From Lachnospiraceae bacterium (GTDB taxonomy: Bacteria; Bacillota; Clostridia; Lachnospirales; Lachnospiraceae), in the NCBI GenBank assembly GCA_017433725.1, contig JAFRGQ010000098.1, positions 62,001 through 126,000 of the forward strand: a stretch of 64,000 nt of DNA, in the 5' to 3' direction. The notes beneath the pieces are model-generated. The model searched no databases. It saw nothing but the letters and a program-made list of their open reading frames with translations, and had not been told where the DNA came from. Both the position numbers and the translations under genes were made by a program. This document shows positions 8,675 through 16,700 of the stretch, in pieces (within the stretch, counting starts at the first letter, position 1; every line of letters starts with the position of its first letter).

Positions 8675-10321
8675 ATGCCCATTACAAACCTGTTAGAGCA
8701 GAACTGCAAATTATATCCGGAGGATATCGCTCTTGTAGAGCTTAATCCTGCTAAAGATGATGATAGGAGAATGACCTGGCGAGAATACGATCTCGTCGAG
8801 ACCAAGAATGTCGGTCCCTACCGCAGAGAAATCACCTGGCGTGTTTTTAACGAAAAGGCTAATCGCTTCGCTAACCTCCTCATCGAGAGAGGAATCAAGA
8901 AAGATGATAAGGTCGGCATTCTTCTCATGAACTGTCTGGAATGGCTTCCTATCTACTTTGGCGTCCTTAAGACAGGTGCTCTCGCAGTTCCTCTCAACTT
9001 CCGCTATTCTGCCGATGAGATCGAGTACTGTGTAAAGCTGGCGGAGTGCGACGTCCTTATTTTCGGACAGGAATTTATCGGCCGTGTTGAGGAGATAGCA
9101 GATCGCATTTCTAAGAACAGACTTCTGTTCTTCTACGGTGACTCCTGCCCGTCTTTCGCGGAAGATTATACAAAGCTCACGAGCAACTGCTCGTCAAAGG
9201 ATCCGAAGATTCTTGTCACGGATGAGGACAACGCTGCAATCTATTTCTCATCCGGAACAACAGGTTTCCCGAAAGCTATTTTGCACAATCATGAGTCTCT
9301 TATGCACTCTGCCAAAGTTGAGCAGAAGCATCACGGACAGACAAGGGATGATGTATTCCTGTGCATTCCGCCGCTGTACCATACAGGCGCCAAGATGCAC
9401 TGGTTCGGAAGTCTCATATCCGGTAGCAAAGCTGTCCTGCTGAAAGGTACGAAGCCGAAGGATGTTCTTTCGGCTGTTTCGGCTGAGAGATGCAGCATAG
9501 TCTGGCTTCTGGTTCCGTGGGCACAGGATATTCTTGACGCGCTGGACCGCGGTGATCTCAAGCTCGAGAATTACAACCTGAAACGCTGGAGGCTAATGCA
9601 CATCGGTGCACAGCCGGTGCCAAAGAGTCTGATCAGACAGTGGAAGGGTTACTTCCCTAACCACCAGTATGACACCAATTACGGTCTGTCCGAATCGATC
9701 GGACCGGGCTGCGTGCATCTCGGAGTGGAGAATATTGATAAAGTCGGCGCTATCGGTATTCCCGGATATGGTTGGCAGGCGAAAATCGTTGATGAGAACA
9801 GAAATGTCATCGAGGAGAGTGATAAAGTCGGTGAACTTGCCGTCTACGGACCAGGCGTCATGACTTGCTACTTTAATGATCCGATTGCTACGGCTGAAGT
9901 TCTGGATGACGAAGGGTGGCTCTACACAGGCGATATGGCGAAGCGTGACAAGGACGGCTTCTACTACCTTGTAGACCGCAAGAAAGATGTTATTATCTCC
10001 GGCGGTGAGAATATTTATCCTGTCCAGATCGAAGACTTCCTGCACACGTATGAGCCGATTAAGGATGTTGCGGTCATTGGATTCCCGGACAAACGTCTCG
10101 GCGAAAAGACAGCTGCTATCATTGAAATCAAAGAGGGCTATACCTGCACGCGGGATGACGTCGAAGAATACTGCATGAAACTGCCTAAGTACAAGAGACC
10201 GCGCGAGATTATCTTTGCGCATGTTCCGCGCAATGCGACGGGCAAAATCGAGAAACCGCGTCTTCGTGAAGAATATGCGGTTACAGGTCTTGTCGCTGCA
10301 GAGAATCAGATTGATTTTTGA
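8675..10321 (+). CDS. Acyl-CoA synthetase (AMP-forming, adenylate-forming superfamily)
   Basis: The 548-residue cytoplasmic ligase activates a carboxylic acid to its acyl-adenylate and then to the CoA thioester. The P-loop-like YFSSGTTGFPK lies near residue 191, the adenylate-binding TNYGLSES near 335, GWLYTGD near 415, the hinge region DRKKDVIISGGENIYP near 435-450, and the catalytic lysine segment ATGKIEKP near 520. The order is typical of fatty or aromatic acyl-CoA ligases, and I cannot assign the acid. It has its own strong promoter. Three bases separate it from azlC, so the ligase and exporter pair probably share a transcript. Confidence 0.88.
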   Translation: MPITNLLEQNCKLYPEDIALVELNPAKDDDRRMTWREYDLVETKNVGPYRREITWRVFNEKANRFANLLIERGIKKDDKVGILLMNCLEWLPIYFGVLKTGALAVPLNFRYSADEIEYCVKLAECDVLIFGQEFIGRVEEIADRISKNRLLFFYGDSCPSFAEDYTKLTSNCSSKDPKILVTDEDNAAIYFSSGTTGFPKAILHNHESLMHSAKVEQKHHGQTRDDVFLCIPPLYHTGAKMHWFGSLISGSKAVLLKGTKPKDVLSAVSAERCSIVWLLVPWAQDILDALDRGDLKLENYNLKRWRLMHIGAQPVPKSLIRQWKGYFPNHQYDTNYGLSESIGPGCVHLGVENIDKVGAIGIPGYGWQAKIVDENRNVIEESDKVGELAVYGPGVMTCYFNDPIATAEVLDDEGWLYTGDMAKRDKDGFYYLVDRKKDVIISGGENIYPVQIEDFLHTYEPIKDVAVIGFPDKRLGEKTAAIIEIKEGYTCTRDDVEEYCMKLPKYKRPREIIFAHVPRNATGKIEKPRLREEYAVTGLVAAENQIDF

Positions 10322-10339
10322 TGTTTGGACATAACTGGT

Positions 10340-11038
10340 ATGACGAATAAACAAAATTTTGTACAGGGAATGAAAAACGGCATTCCGATTTGTCTCGGAT
10401 ACTTTGCTGTATCCTTCGCATTTGGCATTCAGGCGGCAGATATTAATCTGTCGCCTTTTCAGGCTGGGCTGCTTTCTCTGCTCAATGTGACCTCGGCAGG
10501 GCAGTTCGCGGGGCTTGCCGTGATTGCATCGGCAGGTTCCTACATAGAGATGGCTTGTCTGCAAGCTATCGTGAATCTTCGGTATCTTCTCATGTCAGCC
10601 GCACTTTCTCAGAAACTCACAGTTGAAACTTCGACCATACACAGGCTTGGGATAGCATACGGTGTGACCGATGAGATCTTCGGAATAAGTGTGATGAGGA
10701 AAGGTACACTCAGTCCGTTCTTTTCGTACGGTGCTACGCTTGTCTCCGTTTTCGGATGGGTATCAGGTACTGTGCTGGGTGCTTCAGCGGGTGCAATTCT
10801 TCCGCAGCGGCTGATCAGTGCGCTCGGTATTGCTCTGTATGGCATGTTTATCGCCATTATCATTCCTCCGGCCAGGGAGCAAAGATCGGTTATGATTACA
10901 GTGATTGCAGGAATGGTGGCGGCTACGATATTTACATACGCTCCGATCCTTCGGGCTTTGACAGGCGGTATGCGGATCATAATCGTGACTGTGCTCGTGG
11001 CGGGCGCAGCTGCATATATTTGGCCGGTCGAGAATTAA
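10340..11038 (+). CDS. azlC: AzlC family branched-chain amino acid exporter, large subunit
   Basis: The integral membrane protein (about 232 residues) has repeated hydrophobic segments, an N-terminal GIPICLGYFAVSFAFG stretch and the SLLNVTSAGQFAG motif of the family. AzlC works with AzlD in proton-coupled export of branched-chain amino acids or analogues. An ATG at 10340 and a TTG at 10325 are in frame; neither has a strong ribosome site, and I prefer the ATG by alignment with family starts. It is followed 22 bases later by azlD. Association with the acyl-CoA ligase is by position only. Confidence 0.9.
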   Translation: MTNKQNFVQGMKNGIPICLGYFAVSFAFGIQAADINLSPFQAGLLSLLNVTSAGQFAGLAVIASAGSYIEMACLQAIVNLRYLLMSAALSQKLTVETSTIHRLGIAYGVTDEIFGISVMRKGTLSPFFSYGATLVSVFGWVSGTVLGASAGAILPQRLISALGIALYGMFIAIIIPPAREQRSVMITVIAGMVAATIFTYAPILRALTGGMRIIIVTVLVAGAAAYIWPVEN

Positions 11039-11060
11039 GCAGCAAGCGAGGTTAAAGAGT

Positions 11061-11375
11061 ATGAATCATTCGGTATATTTATATATTCTTGTGATGGCTG
11101 CGGTCACGTATGCTATCAGGGCGCTTCCGCTCACACTGATAAGAAAAGAAATTAAAAGCAAATTTATACGGTCTTTCCTCTATTATGTACCGTATGCTAC
11201 TCTGGCTGCGATGACATTTCCCGCGATTATTACCTCTACGGATTATGTTCCATCGGCCTGTATCGGCTTTGCCGCTGCACTGATTCTTGCATTCAGAAGA
11301 CAGAGCCTCATCGTTGTGGCATGCGGTGCTTCAGCGGCGGTGCTGATAGTTGAACTTATTATGGGGTTTCTTTAA
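11061..11375 (+). CDS. azlD: AzlD family branched-chain amino acid exporter, small subunit
   Basis: The 104-residue hydrophobic protein has four predicted membrane segments and the characteristic N-terminal VTYAIRALPLTL run followed by FIRSFLYYVPYA. It is the partner of AzlC directly upstream, and length and position match the usual azlCD pair. The start ATG 11061 has an AAAGAG-type ribosome site. Confidence 0.92.
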   Translation: MNHSVYLYILVMAAVTYAIRALPLTLIRKEIKSKFIRSFLYYVPYATLAAMTFPAIITSTDYVPSACIGFAAALILAFRRQSLIVVACGASAAVLIVELIMGFL

Positions 11376-11510
11376 ATTATCGAAATACCGAATTGTTGCA
11401 TCATGAATATAAAAAATATAACAAATAGTATTGATAAAACACTAAAATAGTACATATGACTTGAAATCGTTGTCACTTTCGGGTTTATTATTACCAGGAG
11501 GTGACAAAGA

Positions 11511-12086
11511 ATGCAAAAGATACTGATTGTCGCCGAAGGCAGCTTAAGGTATAAACATCTGCGGAACATGATAGAAAACGGACATGAAGAGGCCATGATC
11601 TGCAGATGTTCCAGTATGTCTGAGGCGGCAGAAACAATTCGCAGTGAGGGAGCGGATGTCATTGTTGCAGACGTGAGTTCATCCATTGCCGAAGGAGATG
11701 AAGTCGGGAGACTACCATTTTCTCCGACAAAAGGGAATGCCAAACAGGATCTCGGATACATTAAGCAATATATACGGGATCATTATAATGAGCCGATTAA
11801 TAACTCAAAGCTTGCAGCAATCATTCACCTCACTCCTAATTATCTATGTACTTTATTTAAAAAAGAAGAAAAAATGACTGTGCGCGCCTACATTGAAACA
11901 GTGAGGCTTGAAAGGGCTGTTTTTCTGCTTATTACGGACGATATGTCAATCAGTGATATTTCTACGGAAGTGGGTTATAAACAGCCCTCCTATTTCTGCC
12001 GGGTGTTTCGCAATCACTATCATGAAACGCCTTCGCAGTATCGAGAAAACAGAAGATCGATGGAGCGAAGCAGAAGAAATGGATAG
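11511..12086 (+). CDS. AraC-type regulator with degenerate, truncated receiver domain
   Basis: The 191-residue protein has a C-terminal AraC DNA-binding domain (about 82-185): a first helix-turn-helix near NSKLAAIIHLTPNYLCTLFK and a second near ISDISTEVGYKQPSYFCRVF. Residues 1-60 look like the first half of a response-regulator receiver (KILIVAEG, then DVIVADV with Asp54 at the phospho-acceptor position). The acidic pair after strand 1 and everything past strand 3, including the conserved lysine, are missing. The ribosome site AGGAGG precedes ATG 11511. The end overlaps the start of the next AraC-domain gene by eight bases. I infer a phosphorylation-independent regulator; targets may be the neighbours. 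Confidence 0.82.
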   Translation: MQKILIVAEGSLRYKHLRNMIENGHEEAMICRCSSMSEAAETIRSEGADVIVADVSSSIAEGDEVGRLPFSPTKGNAKQDLGYIKQYIRDHYNEPINNSKLAAIIHLTPNYLCTLFKKEEKMTVRAYIETVRLERAVFLLITDDMSISDISTEVGYKQPSYFCRVFRNHYHETPSQYRENRRSMERSRRNG

Positions 12087-12483
12087 AAGCGACAGGTTCA
12101 GCGATTCATCGCATGTGAGAAGGGAAGTGTACGAGGCGCACACGTATATCATAAATCACTTTCTCGATGAGTTGACATGGGATGACGTTGCTGAACATGT
12201 GGGATTATCTAAGAATTATCTTAGAACTTTGTATTCGGAGGTATACAGTTACAGCCTGAATCAGACTGTCACAGGGTGCAGGATGAAACATGCGGCACGG
12301 CTTCTTGTCGGCACGACAAGGTCAGTCCGTGATATAAGCATTGAGAGCAGGTACCGGGATCTGGCATATTTTTGCAGGAGATTCAGAGAATGGAGCGGCA
12401 TGACCCCGACAGAATTTCGGAAAAAGTATACGGATTTGAATTACGGCGGTTCGACCGCTTATGAGCTGGTACATAACGGATGA
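12079..12483 (+). CDS. Small stand-alone AraC DNA-binding domain protein
   Basis: About 134 residues, nearly all an AraC domain: TWDDVAEHVGLSKNYLRTLY forms the first helix-turn-helix and RDISIESRYRDLAYFCRRF the second, ending at TPTEFRKKY. There is no sensor domain. I place the start at ATG 12079, inside the last codons of the previous gene in another frame, which suggests coupled translation. An ATG at 12022 is also in frame but has no ribosome site. With the preceding protein it gives two consecutive AraC domains, perhaps a partner pair or a split ancestor. It could also be fused to the first by frameshifting, for which I see no slippery site. Confidence 0.7.
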   Translation: MDRSDRFSDSSHVRREVYEAHTYIINHFLDELTWDDVAEHVGLSKNYLRTLYSEVYSYSLNQTVTGCRMKHAARLLVGTTRSVRDISIESRYRDLAYFCRRFREWSGMTPTEFRKKYTDLNYGGSTAYELVHNG

Positions 12484-12570
12484 GTGACAGATTCGTCAGA
12501 GTATGATATTATTAGGGGTGTTATTCAGTTTTGCGTATAGAATTTTGAAAGCTTAAAGGAGAAAGCTTAC

Positions 12571-13557
12571 ATGAAACGACTAATTCCCCTTCTTCTGACA
12601 GCGATGGCAATTATATTTGCTTCCGTTGGTTTAGGGTACAGTTATATGGCGAGCAACTTTAGCGGGAATGCGGCCGCCGAAGAAAAGAAAGAACGAAAGG
12701 TCTACGTCAGAGGAGACGGAACCAAAGCCGAACTCGTTGAACAGAACCCATGGCTGTTCCGCCAGTATATAGTGAGCATACCGACACCGGAAATTATTGC
12801 GGTGCCGGCGCAGGAAGTTGAAAAGCAGGATTTTTCGCCGAATGCGGATACGGTCATTGATGAAAATGGCTATCAGACGATACCCGATAATTCCACAGTC
12901 ACGGATATTTCAACAAGAAAGCTGAGAACGAAATATTTTACACTATGGATTCCCGGGTGCTGGGTCGGAAATGTTGTTGCGGAATGCAGATATATCGACA
13001 CCAAGTCGGATGAAAGCACCGATACCGAAGCCGCTACCAAGGATACCATATCTCTCAGATTTTATGAAAAACAAAATTATGAAGCATATGTATCCAATGC
13101 GGATAATGAGTATCCCTACGCGACCGGTCTGATTACTGAATTGCGTTATACAAGCACGAGCAACAACAATGAATGGCTTAAGACGAGCAATTATGAGACT
13201 TATGTCGGGGATTGTACTCTCGGAGCACTATCTTATAATCTGTTCCTGTATGAAATCCATAACTCGAACGATTTGACAAGACCGGAATACGAGACGACAT
13301 ATATGTACCTTACAAAGGTTAACTATTCGGGTTGCATCATTGCATCCTTCAAAATCACCGGAGGCGGAACAATAAAATATACGGAAGAGACCCAAAAAGG
13401 ATATGTAGATACCTGGGATAAAAACAGCGAGGGCATGCCTTTGAACAGCGAGATACCGGAAGACGGATTGCTTGCAAGTGAGCGGGACAGTATGGCTCCG
13501 GATGATTCTGCTGATGAAGTGATCCCGGAAGCAACGGTGGAAGGAGAATCAAGTTGA
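12571..13557 (+). CDS. Membrane-anchored exported protein of unknown function
   Basis: I do not recognise the family. The 328-residue protein starts with a membrane anchor or uncleaved signal (residues 4-26). A hydrophilic outer domain follows, with aromatic-rich strands such as RTKYFTLWIPGCWVGN and a central ISLRFYEKQNYEAY region, which suggests a beta-rich fold. The C-terminal 30 residues are acidic and look disordered. AAAGGAGAAAGC precedes the ATG. The final codons overlap the TTG start of the phosphatase gene by four bases, so the two products are likely made in fixed ratio. The partnership is inferred from that overlap. Confidence 0.75.
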   Translation: MKRLIPLLLTAMAIIFASVGLGYSYMASNFSGNAAAEEKKERKVYVRGDGTKAELVEQNPWLFRQYIVSIPTPEIIAVPAQEVEKQDFSPNADTVIDENGYQTIPDNSTVTDISTRKLRTKYFTLWIPGCWVGNVVAECRYIDTKSDESTDTEAATKDTISLRFYEKQNYEAYVSNADNEYPYATGLITELRYTSTSNNNEWLKTSNYETYVGDCTLGALSYNLFLYEIHNSNDLTRPEYETTYMYLTKVNYSGCIIASFKITGGGTIKYTEETQKGYVDTWDKNSEGMPLNSEIPEDGLLASERDSMAPDDSADEVIPEATVEGESS

Positions 13558-14345
13558 GTACTTATGTCATGTCAGATTTTCACGGCCGGCATGATCTATT
13601 TATCCGTATGTTGGAAAAGATAGCATTCTCCGACGCGGATACGCTGTATATTCTCGGAGATGTGGCAGATCGCGGGCCGGATGGTATTAAGACTTACCTC
13701 TATATCATGGACAAGCCGAATATTATCTTTCTTGTCGGTAATCATGAAATGCTGTTTTTGTCAGCGATAAAACGCATGCTTATGGTCGGCACGAAAGATC
13801 CGGATAAACTTCTGAATACACAGGAATTCATGCTTTGGATCTACAACGGAGGCATCCCGACATGGAATGCTTTCATTATGCAGCCGAGGGCAGTACGAAG
13901 GGCAATACTGGAATATATCGGCAACGGGTATCTGATTATTCCGGACGTTCAGGTGGGTGACAGACATTTTTACCTGTGCCATGCTACACATGCGGATACG
14001 TATGTCGATAAGCCGGTCCTCTTTAAAGATGCGAGCGGCGAATTGAAGCAGCACATTGTCTGGGACCGGATCTATCCGAGAAACACACATATGAGCGCCG
14101 AATTCGATTCCATCGATTATTCCGAACTGTATGTGAAGTATCCGAAGAATACGACCATGATATTCGGGCATACGCCGACGACTCTGTTCAGGGATCCCGC
14201 TCCGGACGGACGAGGAAGAATATGGCACGGAGGGAAGGGACATCTTATCGATATTGACTGCGGATGCGCGGTCAGAGAACCGAGATTCGCCATGTTAGGA
14301 TGTCTGAGGCTGGATGACATGGCAGAGTTCTACTGCCACGGATGA
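13554..14345 (+). CDS. Calcineurin-like metallophosphoesterase (bacterial Ser/Thr phosphatase-like)
   Basis: The 263-residue cytoplasmic phosphatase has the full dimetal signature: Asp8 and His10 (SDFHGRHD), Asp36 and Asp39 (GDVADRGPD), Asn63 and His64 (GNHE), a mid-domain histidine (CHATHAD) and a C-terminal FGHTPT. This is the PrpA/ApaH-like class acting on phosphoproteins or dinucleotides. The start is TTG 13554 with AGGAG seven bases upstream; the TGA of the preceding gene lies inside it (TTGA). A GTG or ATG start further in would remove the first metal ligands, so the TTG is needed. The substrate is not determinable from sequence. Confidence 0.9.
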   Translation: MSTYVMSDFHGRHDLFIRMLEKIAFSDADTLYILGDVADRGPDGIKTYLYIMDKPNIIFLVGNHEMLFLSAIKRMLMVGTKDPDKLLNTQEFMLWIYNGGIPTWNAFIMQPRAVRRAILEYIGNGYLIIPDVQVGDRHFYLCHATHADTYVDKPVLFKDASGELKQHIVWDRIYPRNTHMSAEFDSIDYSELYVKYPKNTTMIFGHTPTTLFRDPAPDGRGRIWHGGKGHLIDIDCGCAVREPRFAMLGCLRLDDMAEFYCHG

Positions 14346-14365
14346 TGTCCATATCTAAACGAAAA

Positions 14366-14448
14366 ATGCCGCACAGAGAATTGCAGAACAACGCATGGCG
14401 TATGTTTTCATACAGGCCATGACAGTCATGCAGTCCGCTGTGCGGCAT
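14366..14448. terminator. Long bidirectional hairpin between convergent genes
   Basis: ATGCCGCACAG (14366-14376) pairs with CTGTGCGGCAT (14438-14448). Inside, CATGGCGTATG partly pairs with CATACAGGCCATG. A runs precede and T-rich sequence follows, so it can terminate the phosphatase transcript and the opposing minus-strand gene. Confidence 0.7.
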
Positions 14449-14463
14449 CTTTATTCTTGTATA

Positions 14464-14994
14464 TTATGACGGAGCGGAGATAGCGATATATTCGAATCCC
14501 TGCGGCTCATACTTGTCGATCATCTCATCCAGATAATCACAGATCTTCGTGTAGAAAGCTGTAATGACATCACGATGCTCTTTTATACCTTCTTTCCTTT
14601 CGGCGGGAGTGGCGTCGAACCATTTTTCATCATATTCTTCACTCGGGACAAGAAGATCCATATCAAAGCCATCTCGGACAATATTCAGGCGGGGATTATC
14701 CATATCACCCTGGTCGATCAGTTCAATGCAGGCGCGCACTTCTTCGACCATTTCCTTGACGTTTGCCATCGGCATAAGATTCAATTCACTTCGAAAAAGG
14801 AATTTTCCCGGAAAATACTTTTCAATAAAAGGCAGAAAGAGCTCATGCGTGCATATATTATCGCAGGAGAGCTCGTCGGGATAGATGAGATCAGCGTCGC
14901 CGTCCAATATTTTCTGATTCATCGGATCGAACCAGAAGCGAAGTCTGGAATGATGTCCTCTTTTAGCACGAATGCGGTATTCTGAATCTGACAT
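14464..14994 (-). CDS. Conserved-looking hypothetical protein, acidic, 176 residues
   Basis: I do not recognise the family. The protein is soluble and acidic, without signal or membrane segments. The N-terminus has a basic RIRAKRGHHSRLRFWFDP patch, followed by DADLIYPDELSCDN and a helix-rich C-terminal half ending in EYIAISAPS. The ribosome site GGAAGG lies just upstream of the ATG on the minus strand. It stands alone between a bidirectional terminator and the divergent promoter of the MEMO-AMMECR1 gene. Regular codon use and a proper ribosome site argue that it is real; the opposite strand has weaker open frames, which I reject. Confidence 0.72.
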   Translation of the reverse strand: MSDSEYRIRAKRGHHSRLRFWFDPMNQKILDGDADLIYPDELSCDNICTHELFLPFIEKYFPGKFLFRSELNLMPMANVKEMVEEVRACIELIDQGDMDNPRLNIVRDGFDMDLLVPSEEYDEKWFDATPAERKEGIKEHRDVITAFYTKICDYLDEMIDKYEPQGFEYIAISAPS

Positions 14995-15117
14995 TTCAAT
15001 TACCTTCCAATCTGATTTTGATGCTTTTTATAATGAGACTGTCCATATGCTGCTTGCGGAAGTCCTTTGCATGCTTTTATCTTAACAACGCGCAGAGTGA
15101 TTTACAAGTTCGTTTTG

Positions 15118-15126
15118 TGATATAAT
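15118..15126 (+). promoter_or_regulatory. Extended -10 promoter before MEMO-AMMECR1 gene
   Basis: TG-A-TATAAT: the consensus -10 lies at 15121-15126 with the extended TG two bases upstream. The -35 (GTGATT, 18-bp spacing) is weak, as extended -10 promoters allow. The resulting leader is about 98 bases. Confidence 0.6.
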
Positions 15127-15167
15127 TATAAAAAATGGACCGCGAATCAAGTTTATTGAGCGGAAAA

Positions 15168-15217
15168 TACCCGGTAATACCGGGAGAAAGGAAGCCCGGT
15201 CATTTAAACGATCGGGC
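15168..15217 (+). promoter_or_regulatory. Leader with alternating CCCGGT/ACCGGG hairpins
   Basis: The leader contains CCCGGTAATACCGGG followed by ten purine-rich bases holding AAAGGAAG, then CCCGGT and later CGGG. The middle ACCGGG can pair with either the upstream or the downstream CCCGGT, so two mutually exclusive hairpins are possible. No T tract follows. Confidence 0.4.
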
Positions 15218-15229
15218 GTTGCGTGAGAT

Positions 15230-16618
15230 ATGGGAATTGTCGGAGCATTTGCAGTACCTCATCCTCCTCTGATCATACCCGAAGTCGGACGTGGACAGGA
15301 GAAGGCTATTCAGAAAACAATCGATGCTTATCATGAAGTGGGACAGAAAATAGCGAAACTGAAACCGGATACAATTCTGATCATAAGTCCGCATACAGTT
15401 CTTTACGCGGACTATTTTCATGTTTCTGCCGGCAGAAGGGCCACGGGATCCTTCTCCCGTTTTCGTGCAGGTAAAGTGAAGCTGACTGCTGAGTATGATA
15501 CGGAATTTGTCGACTCACTCGAGCAGCTCTCGGAACACAACGACTTCCCTGCGGGAACGCTTGGTGAGCGGGAATCACAGCTCGATCACGCGACGATGAT
15601 CCCGCTGTATTTCGTTAATCAGTATTACTCCGGCTATAAGACCGTTCGAATCGGACTCTCCGGTCTGCCTCTGACGATGCACTACCAATTGGGAATGTAT
15701 CTGAAACAGGTGGCGGAGGCTCTCGGACGCAGATGTGTCATCATTGCGAGCGGAGACTTATCGCACAAGCTTCTTGCTGAGGGACCTTACGGATTTGCTC
15801 CTGAAGGACCTCAGTATGATCGGAAAATCATGTCGTGCCTTTCACGGGCGGCGTTTGATGAGATGCTTACATTCGGGGAGGACTTCTGCGACCGGGCAGC
15901 GGAGTGCGGACACAGATCTTTCGTCATCATGTCCGGTGCGTTTGATCGAATGCAGGTCCATGCAAGGCAGCTTTCCTATGAGGGACCGTATGGGGTAGGT
16001 TACGGAATCGTGACATTTGAGCCGGGTGAATATGACGGAGAACGGAACTTCCTTGAGAGATATGAGGAAAATGCCCGAGCAGAGCTGAATGTCAGACGAG
16101 CAGGAGAGGATGCATATGTCAGTCTGGCTCGAATGACTGTTGAGAGCTATATCAGGAAAGGGGTTCTCCCGAAACTCCCTGCAGATCTTCCGAAGGAGAT
16201 GACGACGGAGAGGGCAGGAGCTTTTGTCTCTATCCATGAGAACGGACGTCTTCGGGGCTGCATCGGGACCACTGCTCCGACTGCATCCAATATCGCAAGA
16301 GAAATCATGCAGAATGCGGTGAGTGCCTCAACGAGGGATCCTCGCTTTGCACCTATCAGGCCTTCGGAGCTCGATATGCTTGAAATCAGTGTGGATATCC
16401 TTGAGCCGGCGGAGAAAATTGCGGACGAGAGCGAGCTCGACGTCAAACTGTACGGCGTGATCGTGGAGAAGGGCCGCCGGCGTGGCTTGCTGCTCCCTGA
16501 CCTTGACGGGGTCGACACTGTGGAGGAGCAGATTTCCATAGCGAAGCAGAAGGCGGGCATACTGGAGGATGACGATGACGTGACGCTCTATCGTTTCAGG
16601 GTGACGCGGCATGGGTGA
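15230..16618 (+). CDS. AmmeMemoRadiSam system proteins B and A fused (MEMO1-AMMECR1)
   Basis: The 462-residue protein has an N-terminal MEMO1-like dioxygenase-fold domain (about 1-270, starting GAFAVPHPPLIIPEVG, with HTVLYADYFH and SGDLSHKL). Its C-terminal AMMECR1 domain (about 290-462) has the invariant LRGCIGT near residue 340 and TRDPRF near 365. These are parts B and A of the AmmeMemoRadiSam set, whose biochemical role remains poorly defined. The third member, a radical SAM enzyme, is usually adjacent but is not in this neighbourhood. ATG 15230 has only a weak ribosome site (GTGAG), and no better in-frame start exists. Confidence 0.9.
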   Translation: MGIVGAFAVPHPPLIIPEVGRGQEKAIQKTIDAYHEVGQKIAKLKPDTILIISPHTVLYADYFHVSAGRRATGSFSRFRAGKVKLTAEYDTEFVDSLEQLSEHNDFPAGTLGERESQLDHATMIPLYFVNQYYSGYKTVRIGLSGLPLTMHYQLGMYLKQVAEALGRRCVIIASGDLSHKLLAEGPYGFAPEGPQYDRKIMSCLSRAAFDEMLTFGEDFCDRAAECGHRSFVIMSGAFDRMQVHARQLSYEGPYGVGYGIVTFEPGEYDGERNFLERYEENARAELNVRRAGEDAYVSLARMTVESYIRKGVLPKLPADLPKEMTTERAGAFVSIHENGRLRGCIGTTAPTASNIAREIMQNAVSASTRDPRFAPIRPSELDMLEISVDILEPAEKIADESELDVKLYGVIVEKGRRRGLLLPDLDGVDTVEEQISIAKQKAGILEDDDDVTLYRFRVTRHG

Positions 16619-16657
16619 GAAGTAAAAACAAATAATTCTTCCTATTCTCCCCTTTTG

Positions 16658-16688
16658 TGCTATACTTAGAACGTTAACGCTTTAACGT
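16658..16688 (+). promoter_or_regulatory. Extended -10 promoter with overlapping inverted repeat
   Basis: TG-C-TATACT (16658-16666) is followed at once by ACGTTAA-cgct-TTAACGT (16671-16688), a perfect 7-bp inverted repeat covering the expected transcription start. This is a good position for a repressor site. AGGAGG of the aminotransferase gene follows. Confidence 0.6.
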
Positions 16689-16700
16689 AGGAGGTTCAGC

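Noticed and set aside
9593-10564. Long minus-strand frame opposite the acyl-CoA ligase and azlC
   Set aside because: It is antisense to clear coding sequence, spans two genes and resembles no protein family.
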